A stretch of 64,000 nt of DNA from positions 1,887,665 to 1,951,664 of the forward strand of contig NZ_CP058952.1 in assembly GCF_013423785.1 (NCBI RefSeq), given 5' to 3'. Below the pieces are notes generated by a model that had not been told where the DNA came from, made no database searches, and was given only the letters and a program-made list of their open reading frames with translations. Positions 25,654-34,668 of this stretch are shown piece by piece (within the stretch, counting starts at the first letter, position 1; each line of letters begins with the position of its first letter). This stretch comes from Chitinibacter fontanus (lineage in GTDB: Bacteria; Pseudomonadota; Gammaproteobacteria; Burkholderiales; Chitinibacteraceae). The position numbers were made by a program, and so were the translations under genes.

Positions 25654-27975
25654 TTAGCGGCGCGCAGTAGCCGCTAATTTACTGGCCGCTGCTGCTGCGG
25701 TCATATTCGGGTTGTGCCAGTATTCATATACAACCTCGATCAATGCTTTTTTCATATCATCTTGTACGGCCATATTGTGCGCCCAAGATGGAACCAAGGT
25801 GTTTTTATTCGCAGCATCGGCAAAGTCGGCCGCTGAGGCTTTGCCGTAGGTGTCGAGGCGATTGCGATCAATATCAGTACGCGCCGGGATCGAGCCTTTA
25901 TGGTGGTTATAGGCGATCTGACATTCTGGGCTCATCAGTAACGACGCAAAATCACGCTGAGCCAAGGCTCGTTTTGGATCATCCTGGCGGAACATGGTGA
26001 GCGTATCAGCGGCAAAACTATATTCGCCATTTGGATTTGGCGCGGCCCAGAAATAGTAATCACAGCCAGCCTGTTTGCCTGCGGTATCAAATTCGCCTTT
26101 AACCCAATCCCCCATCAATTGCATCGCAGCCCGGCCATTGATGATGTCCGCGGTGACCAAGTTCCAGTCACGTCCAACCGGATCTTCGCTGCAATAAGGT
26201 TTTAGGCTGCGGAACATTTCCAGTGCTCGGATAGTGTTGGGGCCGGAAAGTGTGGCTTGATCCAGTTTGCTAAACGCATCCACATAATATTTAGCACCAC
26301 ACAAGCCCAGTGATACGGCCTCGAATAAGGTTGCTACTTGCCATTTAACTTCGGAGTGGGCAAATGGGGTAATCCCTGCATTTTGTAATTTCTGGCACAA
26401 GTTCAGCAGCTCGTCCCAGCTGCGTGGTGGCTGGCTGACTCCAATCCGGCGTAGGAGTGCAGCATTGGCCCAGATGACATTCACGCGCGCTACACCCAGT
26501 GGTACAGCGGCATAGTGGCCATCGGCGTGCATTTGATCATCAATGACTTTGGGTAAGATTTGGCCCCAGCTTTGCTCGCGCGCTAATTCGTCCAGATTGG
26601 CGAGCACATTTTTACCAGCCCAAGCTTGAATTTTGACCCCACCAATGGCTGCGGCTGTGGGTAAGTTGTTTTCCTCGACTGCTTTTTTCAGCATCCCGGG
26701 GACATCTTTACCGCTGTGCGCATCGCTCCAGTGATGGCCAATTTTGTTTAAGCGGGCTTTCACATCGGCAACTGCACGGAAGCCACTGGCTGCAAACCAG
26801 CCGTGTAATACGGTAATGTCTTCCAGTTTAAATTTACCCACGGCATTCATGAGTTCGCGGGCACGGGTATCGAGGGTTTCAAGGGCTTTTTTGGTTTGTT
26901 GCAGCGCCGAGTCGCTCGATTGCGTCATCGAATTAATTTGCTCGGAAGATTGTGCCATTGTGGTACTGGCGGCCGTTTGCTCACGGGTTGCATCAGCAAT
27001 GCCACGCACTACCTGCACCACATTTTCCATTCGCTGGCCAATTTCGGACATCATGTGGCTGGCTTCTTGCGCACGTTCTACGCTTGAACTAACGCCCACT
27101 GCGGCTTCATTCATGTTTTTCAAGGCGATATCAGTATCTTTGCCGACTGAGCTGATCCGTTCGGTAATTTCAACTGTGGCCTTGGCGCTGCGTTCGGCTA
27201 GTTTACGCACCTCATCCGCCACCACCGCAAAGCCACGGCCTTGCTCGCCAGCGCGGGCTGCTTCAATGGCTGCGTTGAGCGCCAGCAGATTGGTTTGCTC
27301 AGCAATATCTTTAATCACGCTCACAATGCTGCCAATTTCTTTTGAGCGTTGCCCCAAGTCAGCCATAGCAAAGCTCAGTGCCTTGATTGACCCCTGCATT
27401 TTGCTCACTTCGTCTGACACGCTGTGTACTGTTTGAGCGCCGTCTACCGACATTTGCTGAGTGGATGCCACAACGTCATCTACTTCGTGGGCGCTATCGG
27501 CAATGTGCGTAATGCTCACTGTAATTTCTTCAACCGCCGCAGCAGAAGCCGCCACAAAATCAGCTTGTGTGTGGCTATCTTTAACTAATTGCCCAGTTAC
27601 TGCGGTGATTTCCTTTAAACCGAGCGACAGGCCTTCCATGTCGCGCTGCACTTCGCGGAAGGTGTTTTGTAATTGGGTCGCAAATTCATTAAACCCTGCG
27701 GCCGCTTGCCCTAATTCATCATCACCTTGAACGGGGATGCGGAAATTGAGGTCACCACCACCGACCGCAAGTTGTTTCATTGCTGAAAGTAGTTTTTGCA
27801 ATGGCTGCAAAATAATTTGCAGCGCAAACCACTGTGCGATGGCCGCTACTGCTACGGTAAGTGGCAATGCTAACCAGTTTGATAGCCCTAAACCTTGATT
27901 GGCCCATGCCGCAAAACCAAGCGCCAGCAAGGTAATCAGTATGGATGAGAAAATCACTCTGGTTTTGATTGGCAT
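25654..27975 (-). CDS. chemoreceptor fused to a cytoplasmic ABC-type sugar-binding domain
   Basis: A 773-residue protein with GGAG before the ATG at 27975. Residues 6-27 and 34-55 are two membrane helices with only about six residues between them, so no periplasmic sensor exists. HAMP spans about 56-102. The methyl-accepting domain spans about 110-380 and includes the conserved tip [19 protein letters not shown] (227-244). Residues 387-773 are a complete family-1 solute-binding domain like the Pseudomonas glucose-binding proteins ([34 protein letters not shown]). That domain follows the signalling domain and should lie in the cytoplasm, an unusual layout. No chemotaxis or sugar-uptake genes adjoin it. 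Confidence 0.88.
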   Translation of the reverse strand: MPIKTRVIFSSILITLLALGFAAWANQGLGLSNWLALPLTVAVAAIAQWFALQIILQPLQKLLSAMKQLAVGGGDLNFRIPVQGDDELGQAAAGFNEFATQLQNTFREVQRDMEGLSLGLKEITAVTGQLVKDSHTQADFVAASAAAVEEITVSITHIADSAHEVDDVVASTQQMSVDGAQTVHSVSDEVSKMQGSIKALSFAMADLGQRSKEIGSIVSVIKDIAEQTNLLALNAAIEAARAGEQGRGFAVVADEVRKLAERSAKATVEITERISSVGKDTDIALKNMNEAAVGVSSSVERAQEASHMMSEIGQRMENVVQVVRGIADATREQTAASTTMAQSSEQINSMTQSSDSALQQTKKALETLDTRARELMNAVGKFKLEDITVLHGWFAASGFRAVADVKARLNKIGHHWSDAHSGKDVPGMLKKAVEENNLPTAAAIGGVKIQAWAGKNVLANLDELAREQSWGQILPKVIDDQMHADGHYAAVPLGVARVNVIWANAALLRRIGVSQPPRSWDELLNLCQKLQNAGITPFAHSEVKWQVATLFEAVSLGLCGAKYYVDAFSKLDQATLSGPNTIRALEMFRSLKPYCSEDPVGRDWNLVTADIINGRAAMQLMGDWVKGEFDTAGKQAGCDYYFWAAPNPNGEYSFAADTLTMFRQDDPKRALAQRDFASLLMSPECQIAYNHHKGSIPARTDIDRNRLDTYGKASAADFADAANKNTLVPSWAHNMAVQDDMKKALIEVVYEYWHNPNMTAAAAASKLAATARR

Positions 27976-28247
27976 AGTCGCTCCACAGCGGTGTAAGGGC
28001 GAGAAAATAGCAGAAAGGTCAGTCAACTCGCGGGACTGCTATTAGCATAGTCAGTACCGCAGGTAGAAGACAAGCGGTCTAGTTAAAGTAGATCATGATC
28101 AGGACAGTCTGGGCTGTCTATTGCGAGTTCACACTACTGATCAGAAACGAGAAGTAAGTTGAGATGATGTGAATACTTCATTGGAATATTTAAATTATTG
28201 ATTGATAATATTTATAAATTGGTTTTATAGATATAGGGGCCAGATTT

Positions 28248-29219
28248 ATGCAACAGCAGCTGATCGAATGGTCTGAAAAAATCCGCAAGCTACCCACGCC
28301 AATGGCGGGCCTGGCCTTGGGTATTGGTGGGCTTGGCATGTGTCTGGATGCCGCCTTGGCTCAGCAGGGACGTATTGAGACGATTTCCATGCTAATTGTG
28401 GGGGCAATGCTACTTAGCTTGCTGGTTCGCTTTGTGCTGCACTTTGATACTTTGCGCGCAGATCTTAAACATCCGGTGATTGGCAGCGTAGCGCCGACGT
28501 TTGCGATGGCGCTGATGGTATTTAGTCATGGTCTTGCGATGTATTGGTCGCTAGCCGGTACTGCGGTTTGGTTGCTGGCCATTACCCTGCATGTGTATTT
28601 TTTGGTGAAGTTTATTCGTTATCGTCGGCGTGAGTTTTCACTGCATCACATGGTGCCAAGTTGGTTTGTGCCGCCGGTCGGGATTGCGGTGGCGGCGGTG
28701 GCATGGTCAGGCTCTATGGGGGATTGGACGCACCTGATTGCCTGGCTGTGTATGGCATTTGCCTTGGCATGCTACGCAGTGATGATGCCACTGATGTTTT
28801 ATCGCCTGATGTTTCGCGAGACGATTCCTGAAGGTGCACAGCCCACCATTGCGATTCTGGCCGCGCCCGCTAGCCTGACACTGGCCGCTTATCTACGAGT
28901 AACCATGGATCCAAGCCCCTTATTGGTGATTGTGATGTTGGGCTTGGCCATTACGATGACGGTGATCGTGTACGGCGCATTTTTACGGCTACTGCGTTTG
29001 CCCTTTACGCCAGGCTTTGCTGCGTTTACTTTCCCGATGGCGATTGGCGCTACAGCCATTTATAAGGTCGAAGCGATGTTCAAGCACTGGCGGGTGCCGA
29101 CCGCCCTAATTGAGCAACTAAATCTACTCGGCGCTATTGAGCTGGGAGTGGCTACTTTAGTGATCAGCTATGTTGCCGTACGGTATCTTGTGTTTTCTAT
29201 GCCACGCAAGGCCGCCTAA
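28248..29219 (+). CDS. TDT-family transporter (TehA-like)
   Basis: A 323-residue membrane protein with about ten helices. It starts L-P-T-P-M-A-G-L-A-L-G-I-G-G-L-G and has the H-M-V-P-S-W-F-V-P-P-V-G-I segment of the tellurite-resistance/dicarboxylate transporter group (SLAC1/TehA fold). Members conduct anions or export toxic oxyanions; specificity is not readable. The 27976-28247 spacer to the divergent chemoreceptor gene is AT-rich near this start and contains a 5-base-armed inverted repeat near 28103-28118. Confidence 0.85.
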   Translation: MQQQLIEWSEKIRKLPTPMAGLALGIGGLGMCLDAALAQQGRIETISMLIVGAMLLSLLVRFVLHFDTLRADLKHPVIGSVAPTFAMALMVFSHGLAMYWSLAGTAVWLLAITLHVYFLVKFIRYRRREFSLHHMVPSWFVPPVGIAVAAVAWSGSMGDWTHLIAWLCMAFALACYAVMMPLMFYRLMFRETIPEGAQPTIAILAAPASLTLAAYLRVTMDPSPLLVIVMLGLAITMTVIVYGAFLRLLRLPFTPGFAAFTFPMAIGATAIYKVEAMFKHWRVPTALIEQLNLLGAIELGVATLVISYVAVRYLVFSMPRKAA

Positions 29220-29234
29220 TGCTTGCTGGTGCAT

Positions 29235-29289
29235 GAGGGGTATTGCTTTTCTGTTTTTGTATTGCTTAGGTTTTATGGCAATACTCTTC
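29235..29289. repeat. dispersed GGTAT hairpin element, copy b
   Basis: GAGGGGTATTGC and GGCAATACTCTTC pair at the ends of this intergenic block, which lies after the TehA-like gene. Confidence 0.55.
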
Positions 29290-29376
29290 ATGGGTAAATT
29301 TGATGTCGTGCTGCCACTGGTGATGGAGTCTGACTAATTAATCATAAAGTCCTTGCCAAAGTCATGTTTGCGGTAT

Positions 29377-29402
29377 TTAATTTCTGTAAAGACAGAAATT
29401 AA
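29377..29402. promoter_or_regulatory. inverted-repeat operator for the GbsR-type regulator
   Basis: TTAATTTCTGT and ACAGAAATTAA are perfect 11-base arms with a 4-base spacer. The right arm touches the ribosome site (AAGGA at 29401) of the regulator gene at 29412. A near copy lies at 30426-30447, before the third gene of the operon. Confidence 0.75.
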
Positions 29403-29411
29403 GGAAAAGCA

Positions 29412-29966
29412 GTGAAGCTAAGCCCAACTATGCAGAAATATATTGTCCATTGGGGTGAGATGGGCACACGCTGGGGCGTGAATCGCACCGTGGCGCAGAT
29501 TCATGCTTTGCTATTTCTGGCCAACCAGCCAATGAATGCCGAAGACATCGTCGAAACCCTCAATGTGGCGCGCTCCAATGTGAGTAATAGCTTGAAAGAG
29601 CTGCAAAGCTGGGGTTTGGTAAAGGTGCAGCATGTGCTGGGTGATCGACGCGATCATTTTGTGGCGCTACAGGATGTATGGGAAATATTTCGCGTCATCA
29701 CTGAAGAGCGTAAGAAGCGTGAACTTGATCCCACGCTCACCGTACTCCGTGAATGCGCCATTGAGGCGGAGAACGATGCCGAGATTGAAGCAGCCACCCG
29801 GCAAAAAATGGATGACGTGTTGGTTTTTCTAGAAATGCTGCTATCGGGCTATGACGATTTTAAGCATTTACCACCATCGGTCGTCATGAAGCTGCTCAAA
29901 ATGGGCGGAAAGCTAGGGCAATTAGTTGCTATCTTCGGTAAAGATGACGAAATAGCCGCTAAATAA
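29412..29966 (+). CDS. GbsR/MarR-family transcriptional regulator
   Basis: A 184-residue winged-helix regulator with a GTG start and AAGGA 6 bases before it. The DNA-binding region includes H-W-G-E-M-G-T-R-W-G-V-N-R-T-V-A-Q-I-H-A-L-L-F, then V-A-R-S-N-V-S-N-S-L-K-E-L-Q-S-W and the wing V-L-G-D-R-R-D-H-F. This matches the GbsR group. It is first in a run of five same-strand genes, and its promoter region holds an 11-base-arm inverted repeat that is repeated before gene three. It probably represses itself and the downstream oxidoreductases. Confidence 0.87.
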   Translation: MKLSPTMQKYIVHWGEMGTRWGVNRTVAQIHALLFLANQPMNAEDIVETLNVARSNVSNSLKELQSWGLVKVQHVLGDRRDHFVALQDVWEIFRVITEERKKRELDPTLTVLRECAIEAENDAEIEAATRQKMDDVLVFLEMLLSGYDDFKHLPPSVVMKLLKMGGKLGQLVAIFGKDDEIAAK

Positions 29967-30003
29967 TGACCTTTTGCAGGTTACACAACTCAGGAGTTTG
30001 ATC

Positions 30004-30423
30004 ATGCCACGCTATCAAATTTTTTATGACGATGCTTGTCCAATGTGTCGCTTTGAAATGTTGCGCTTGCAGCGTTTGAGTGTGGCTGGGCAGTTTGAGT
30101 TGATTGACATTAGCGCTGCGGATTTTATCGCTGCCGACTATGGCGTTACTCAGCAGGCTCTGGAAACGTTGTTGCATATTCGTGAGCAGCAAGGGACTTG
30201 TTTTGGGCCTTGGCAAACGGGGATTGAAGCGATTGCCTGTTTGTATACTGCGATTGGGCAAGGATGGTGGACTGGTCCACTGCGCTGGCGGGCAACCCGC
30301 GGCGTGATGGCGCGTATGTATCGCTGGGTGGCGGCGAATCGTTATGTGGTAAGCCGTGTACTGGGTTTTCAAGCGCATCAGCGTTGCTCTACAGGCTACT
30401 GTTCGAACAAAAAATTGGCCTAA
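30004..30423 (+). CDS. DCC-family (DUF393) thiol-disulfide oxidoreductase
   Basis: About 139 residues. F-Y-D-D-A-C-P-M-C near the start is the D-x-x-C-x-x-C motif of the DCC family, thioredoxin-fold relatives often found beside DoxX-like or quinone-linked genes. The later part (W-W-T-G-P-L-R-W-R-A-T-R) is typical of the group. AGGAG lies 8 bases before the ATG at 30004. It is second in the GbsR-led cluster, and its stop is 3 bases before the second operator. Confidence 0.85.
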   Translation: MPRYQIFYDDACPMCRFEMLRLQRLSVAGQFELIDISAADFIAADYGVTQQALETLLHIREQQGTCFGPWQTGIEAIACLYTAIGQGWWTGPLRWRATRGVMARMYRWVAANRYVVSRVLGFQAHQRCSTGYCSNKKLA

Positions 30424-30425
30424 AT

Positions 30426-30447
30426 ATTTCTGTTTTGACAGAAATTA
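30426..30447. promoter_or_regulatory. second GbsR-type operator
   Basis: ATTTCTGT and ACAGAAAT pair perfectly with a 4-base spacer. The right-hand ACAGAAATTAA is identical to the operator at 29392-29402. It lies just after the DCC gene and 17 bases before the SDR-DoxX start at 30464. Confidence 0.7.
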
Positions 30448-30463
30448 AAGAAATGGTGTTCTG

Positions 30464-31735
30464 ATGAAGATACTGATATTGGGTGCATCAGGTTTAGTTG
30501 GCTCCGCATTACTAAAGAATATGTTAGATATGGGGTACTCAGTACGAGCCATTGCTAGACATGCCTCTGGGTTGGATACAATGGTGGAGTATATTCAGGC
30601 TGATCTTTCTCAGTGGGTGAACAGCCGTGATTGGGATGCCGTTCTGACCGATGTTGAGATCGTGATCAATGCTGTGGGCATTTTTAGTCAGCAAGCGCAG
30701 CAATCATTTGCTGCGCTCCACGAAGCAATGCCAAGGGCGCTATTTGCCGCTTGCGAGCGATCTAGTCGGCAAGGCGGGGTGCGGCGAGTGATCCAGATTT
30801 CTGCTTTGGGGGCGGATATTCATGCGGCCACGGAATACTGGCGCAGCAAAGCGGCAGCTGATGCAGCGCTATGCGCCAGCCAGCTAGATTGGGCGATTGT
30901 CCGACCTTCCTTAATTTACGCGCCAAATGGCCGCAGTTGTCAGCAGTTCTTGCAAATGGCAACTTGGCCCGTGTTGCCCGACTTGCACTTGAGCGCAGCA
31001 ATCCAGCCGGTGCATCTGGATGATGTGGTGGCAGCCATTCTGGGCTTACTCACCGCACCTGCTCCGGTGCGACAAGTGCTTGAATTGGTGGGGCCACAAC
31101 CGTATTCCGTAGTGCAATGGCTGGCTGCGTTACGCGCCGCCTTGGGTTTGCCGGTGACAAAACACTTAAGGGTATCTGCTTGGATGCAAGATATAACATG
31201 CTATATAGGGCAATACATACCTAATAGTTTGTTATCGCCTGCCAGTTTGTGTATGTTGCGATCGGGAAATATCGGCTCATGCGCAGCCATGATCAAAGTA
31301 GTGGGGCGTGAGCCCAAGCCTGCCTTACCGGAGCCCTCTGATTATGGATTGCGGCAGCGCTCACAACTTGCTTGGCTATTGCCACTATTGCGTAGCAGCG
31401 TGGCTTTAGTTTGGTTGCTGACGGCCGCGATTTGTTGGTGGGCTTGGCCGCACGAGCAGAGCCTGCATTTGTTAGCTCAGGTGGGGATACCCCCAGCGTG
31501 GCAATACCCACTGTTTATTTCAGCAGTAGCGGTCGACGTGCTGTTTGGGGTGGCATGCTTGCTAAATTGGCGTTGGTGGCGGGCGCAGGCATTGTTGATT
31601 ATGGGCTATAGCGCGGTGATCGCCATCGCACTACCCGAGTTTCTGTGGCATCCGTTTGGCCCAGTACTTAAAAATCTACCAATCTTGGCGTTGTGTCTGC
31701 TGCTTGATCAGTGCGATCAAGCAAGGAGGGGGTGA
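30464..31735 (+). CDS. NAD(P)-binding SDR fused to a DoxX-like membrane domain
   Basis: A 423-residue fusion. Residues 1-230 form an atypical short-chain dehydrogenase: M-K-I-L-I-L-G-A-S-G-L-V-G-S-A-L for the dinucleotide, then I-S-A-L-G-A-D. Residues about 300-423 are four hydrophobic helices of DoxX type (L-L-P-L-L-R-S-S-V-A-L-V-W-L-L-T-A-A-I-C). The fusion is seen in other proteobacteria beside DUF2269 and TIGR01777 genes. Role unknown; it may transfer electrons or reduce a membrane substrate. The TGA overlaps the next ATG by 1 base. Confidence 0.83.
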   Translation: MKILILGASGLVGSALLKNMLDMGYSVRAIARHASGLDTMVEYIQADLSQWVNSRDWDAVLTDVEIVINAVGIFSQQAQQSFAALHEAMPRALFAACERSSRQGGVRRVIQISALGADIHAATEYWRSKAAADAALCASQLDWAIVRPSLIYAPNGRSCQQFLQMATWPVLPDLHLSAAIQPVHLDDVVAAILGLLTAPAPVRQVLELVGPQPYSVVQWLAALRAALGLPVTKHLRVSAWMQDITCYIGQYIPNSLLSPASLCMLRSGNIGSCAAMIKVVGREPKPALPEPSDYGLRQRSQLAWLLPLLRSSVALVWLLTAAICWWAWPHEQSLHLLAQVGIPPAWQYPLFISAVAVDVLFGVACLLNWRWWRAQALLIMGYSAVIAIALPEFLWHPFGPVLKNLPILALCLLLDQCDQARRG

Positions 31736-32202
31736 TGGAATACTATCTGTGGGTTAAATGGCTGCATATTATGTCGGCCACCATCATGTTCGGCACCGGC
31801 TTGGGTACGGCGTTTTATATGTTTGTGACTAATCGCAGCGGTAATGTGCAGGCGATGGCGGTGGTCAGCCATTGGGTGGTTAAAGCTGATACTTGGTTTA
31901 CCATGCCAGCGGTCATCATCCAGCCGCTTTCGGGCGCGTTAATGATTTATTGGGCTGGCTTTCCACTGCAATCACGGTGGGTTTGGCTGTCTGTATTGTT
32001 GTATGCGATTGCAGGGCTATGCTGGATGCCTGTGTTGTGGTTGCAGTTGCAAATGCGCAATCTGGCCCAAGCTGCAGCACAGGGGGCTGCAGAGCTGCCC
32101 GCACGCTACTGGCGGTATGAAAAAATATGGACCATTTTGGGCTTTCCCGCCTTTTTCGGCCTTATTGGAGTGTACTGGCTGATGGTCAACAAGCCTTTTT
32201 AA
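31735..32202 (+). CDS. DUF2269 integral membrane protein
   Basis: About 155 residues in four helices. It opens M-E-Y-Y-L-W-V-K-W-L-H-I-M-S-A-T-I-M-F-G-T-G and has W-F-T-M-P-A-V-I-I-Q-P-L-S-G. The conserved histidines (W-L-H, S-H-W) are those of DUF2269, which might bind heme or a quinone, though this is not proven. GGAGGGGG precedes the ATG at 31735, which overlaps the SDR-DoxX stop, so these genes are made together. Confidence 0.82.
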   Translation: MEYYLWVKWLHIMSATIMFGTGLGTAFYMFVTNRSGNVQAMAVVSHWVVKADTWFTMPAVIIQPLSGALMIYWAGFPLQSRWVWLSVLLYAIAGLCWMPVLWLQLQMRNLAQAAAQGAAELPARYWRYEKIWTILGFPAFFGLIGVYWLMVNKPF

Positions 32203-32238
32203 GCAATTCGCACTATGGTGAGATTTCAATCGGAGAGC

Positions 32239-33183
32239 ATGATGAATCAATATTTTGCCCAACTGCCGCTACAGCAGGTGTTGATCACAGGTGGCACAGG
32301 TTTTATCGGCCACGAACTGGTTAGCCAATTATTGGCGGCCGGCCATCGCGTTAGCCTATTTAGTCGACGCCCTGAGCAAGCATTACGCACATTTACCGCG
32401 CAGGGCGCGGCTGGGCAGATAACGGCTTTTTCGGATTGGAATTCGTTGGATAGCAATGCGCAATTTGACGCGGTGATTAATCTGGCTGGCTCGCCCGTCG
32501 TCGGCCCGCGCTGGAGCGCCGCACGCAAACAGGTCTTGCGCGATAGCCGTGTTGGCCTGACCAATCAGCTATTCGGCTGGCTACAACGCGCGACGCACAA
32601 GCCCGCCGTGCTGATTAATGGCTCGGCGATTGGCTATTACGGTTGTCGTGGCGACGAGCCACTGGATGAAAATGCCAGTCCGCAAAATGAATTTATGTCC
32701 GACCTGTGTCGTGAGTGGGAAGAGGCCGCGATCAAAGCCGAAGCCTTCGGCGTGCGCGTAGTTCGGCTGCGGTTGGGGCTGGTGTTTGGCCCGGGCGGCG
32801 CATTTCCCAAATTATTACTGCCATTCAAACTCGGCGTTGGCGGGCGGATGGGCGATGGGCGACAAGTGATGAGCTGGGTGCACCGCAACGATGTGATCGC
32901 TGTGATCGCCCGCGCCATCGCCAACCCGGACATGCGCGGCGCTTACAATATGACCGCGCCGCAGGCACCAACGCAGGCCGAATTCGCCGCACTCGCGGCC
33001 AAACTCTTGCACCGCCCCAATCTATTCGTCACGCCAGCGTGCGTGCTGGAGCTGCTACTGGGTGAAATGGCTGCGCTGTTTACCAAGGGCCAACGAGTCG
33101 TACCTAAACGCTTGCTCGATGAAGGGTATCAATTTGAATTTGCCACGCTGGAGGCGGCGATACAGGATGAGTTGCGTGCATAA
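32239..33183 (+). CDS. TIGR01777-family epimerase/oxidoreductase
   Basis: About 314 residues. It has V-L-I-T-G-G-T-G-F-I-G-H-E-L for the dinucleotide, N-L-A-G-S-P-V-V-G-P-R-W, and the family segment I-N-G-S-A-I-G-Y-Y-G, and ends with the DUF1731 tail (R-V-V-P-K-R-L-L-D-E-G-Y-Q-F-E-F). E. coli YfcH is a relative. Substrate unknown. GGAG precedes the ATG at 32239. It is the last gene of the GbsR-led cluster. Confidence 0.88.
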   Translation: MMNQYFAQLPLQQVLITGGTGFIGHELVSQLLAAGHRVSLFSRRPEQALRTFTAQGAAGQITAFSDWNSLDSNAQFDAVINLAGSPVVGPRWSAARKQVLRDSRVGLTNQLFGWLQRATHKPAVLINGSAIGYYGCRGDEPLDENASPQNEFMSDLCREWEEAAIKAEAFGVRVVRLRLGLVFGPGGAFPKLLLPFKLGVGGRMGDGRQVMSWVHRNDVIAVIARAIANPDMRGAYNMTAPQAPTQAEFAALAAKLLHRPNLFVTPACVLELLLGEMAALFTKGQRVVPKRLLDEGYQFEFATLEAAIQDELRA

Positions 33184-33292
33184 CGGTTAAACCTGTATTC
33201 AGGTGTGGTTCAGGAACTTGCGCTTAGTGTTGAATTTTGGCGTGCTCTCCGTGCCCGTCAAATATATATTCCAAATTCCGGAGTCGACCCGA

Positions 33293-33613
33293 ATGCATAA
33301 GATTGCTGCAGCTGTCTCGCTTGGCTTATTCTCGCTGTCATGTATGGCTGCTTTGCCAATTGCACAAACTCAATCGCCTAGCCAGAATTGTTTTCGCTCG
33401 CAGACTGGCAATAGCATTGTATTTGGTGAGTTTGCGCAGCAAGTGCGAGTCTGTGGTAATGAGGGTTTTAAATACACTCTCAATATCAATGGACGAGATA
33501 AAGAATTTGATGCGCGTTCTTGCGTTAGCTTGGTGGCCTCCAAAATTCAGGTAACGACTGGAGATGTAACATCGTGTGTGTCGATGATGTTATATCCCAT
33601 TCTCGAACAGTGA
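33293..33613 (+). CDS. small secreted cysteine-containing protein
   Basis: About 106 residues with a signal peptide (MHKIAAAVSLGLFSLSCMA). The mature part has four cysteines (N-C-F, V-C-G, S-C-V, S-C-V) that could form two disulfides and a V-F-G-E-F-A-Q-Q-V-R-V-C-G-N-E-G-F segment. Not recognised. GGAG lies about 10 bases before the ATG. It is 109 bases after the TIGR01777 gene and converges with a LysR gene. Confidence 0.65.
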   Translation: MHKIAAAVSLGLFSLSCMAALPIAQTQSPSQNCFRSQTGNSIVFGEFAQQVRVCGNEGFKYTLNINGRDKEFDARSCVSLVASKIQVTTGDVTSCVSMMLYPILEQ

Positions 33614-33632
33614 TTGATGACGAGTTAGTGGT

Positions 33633-34523
33633 TTACCAGAGTAGCTTCTCAAATCTTCCTACCAGAAAATCCAGCAGCGCCCGTACAGCGGGCGATAAAT
33701 GTCGCCGCGATGGATACAGCGCGTAAATCGTCATCGCGGGCACTTGCCAGTCGGGTAGCAGGGCGATCAGTTGGCCGTTATCGATGTAGGGCTTTGCCAG
33801 ATACGTCGGTTGCAGCGCGATGCCGCCGTCGGCGAGCGCGGCGTGCAATAGCACTGTGGCCTCGTTGGCGCTAAAACGGCTGCTCACTGCGACTTGTTCG
33901 TGTTCGTCGCCGCGAAGGAAAGACCAAATACTGCGGCCAAAATTGGCATAGCTTAGACACCCATGCTGGGTAAGTGCCGCAGGTGCTTGTGGTATCCCAT
34001 GTTCAGACAGATACCCCGGCGAGGCGACTAGTACCGAATCGCAACGTGCCAGTGGGCGGGCGATCAACATCGGGTCGGGCTCGCTGCTGATGCGGATCGC
34101 CAGGTCGATGCGCTCCTCAACCAGATTGACCGCGCGATCGCTGACATTCAAATCGATTTTGAGTTGCGGGTGTAGCGCCAGAAAATCGCTGATCGCGCCG
34201 GCCAGATGCGCAAAGCCGAACGACATGCTGCAGGTCAGGCGCAATTGCCCGCGCAGCTCGCCGTCGTGGCGCAGCGTTTCTTCTTCGATATTGTCCATCA
34301 GCGCGAGCATTTGCTGGCTGCGGCGCAGGCAGCTCTCGCCCGCGTCGGTGAGCGTGACTTTGCGCGTCGTGCGTTGCAATAGCCGGGCATCGAGCCAGGT
34401 TTCAAGCTCGCCAATATAGCGCGTGACCATGGCACGCGACATATCGAGTTTGTCAGCCGTGGCGCTAAAGCTGCCGCTGGCGGCGACTTCGCAAAACACT
34501 TTCATCGCGGTGAGTCTGTCCAT
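33633..34523 (-). CDS. LysR-family transcriptional regulator
   Basis: A 296-residue regulator. The helix-turn-helix has M-K-V-F-C-E-V-A-A-S-G-S-F-S-A-T-A-D-K-L-D-M-S-R-A-M-V-T-R-Y-I, followed by L-L-Q-R-T-T-R-K-V-T-L-T. It is divergent from the MBL-DsbA pair with 145 bases between. That spacer contains ATTGCAAT near 34549 and another TTGCAA further on, possible contact points. It most likely controls the MBL and DsbA genes. Confidence 0.9.
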   Translation of the reverse strand: MDRLTAMKVFCEVAASGSFSATADKLDMSRAMVTRYIGELETWLDARLLQRTTRKVTLTDAGESCLRRSQQMLALMDNIEEETLRHDGELRGQLRLTCSMSFGFAHLAGAISDFLALHPQLKIDLNVSDRAVNLVEERIDLAIRISSEPDPMLIARPLARCDSVLVASPGYLSEHGIPQAPAALTQHGCLSYANFGRSIWSFLRGDEHEQVAVSSRFSANEATVLLHAALADGGIALQPTYLAKPYIDNGQLIALLPDWQVPAMTIYALYPSRRHLSPAVRALLDFLVGRFEKLLW

Positions 34524-34668
34524 CGCCCAACCTCTATTTGCTCGAATATTGCAATAATCATGCGCAGTTTAGCGCATTTATCTGGTTGATTGTTGCAACT
34601 ACACTAGCGTCAGTTTCAATTCACCACGGCAGCCCAGATGAGGCGCCAACTAATTTAGGAGCAAAACT

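Noticed and set aside
28101..28120. GACAG-N6-CTGTC as a LexA-like box
   Set aside because: LexA boxes of the CTGT-N8-ACAG kind have the opposite arm order. The 5-base arms are too short to argue for any regulator.
30464..31735. Separate SDR and DoxX genes joined by a sequence error
   Set aside because: The frame is continuous, without a C-run at the joint, and the fusion is known in other proteobacteria.
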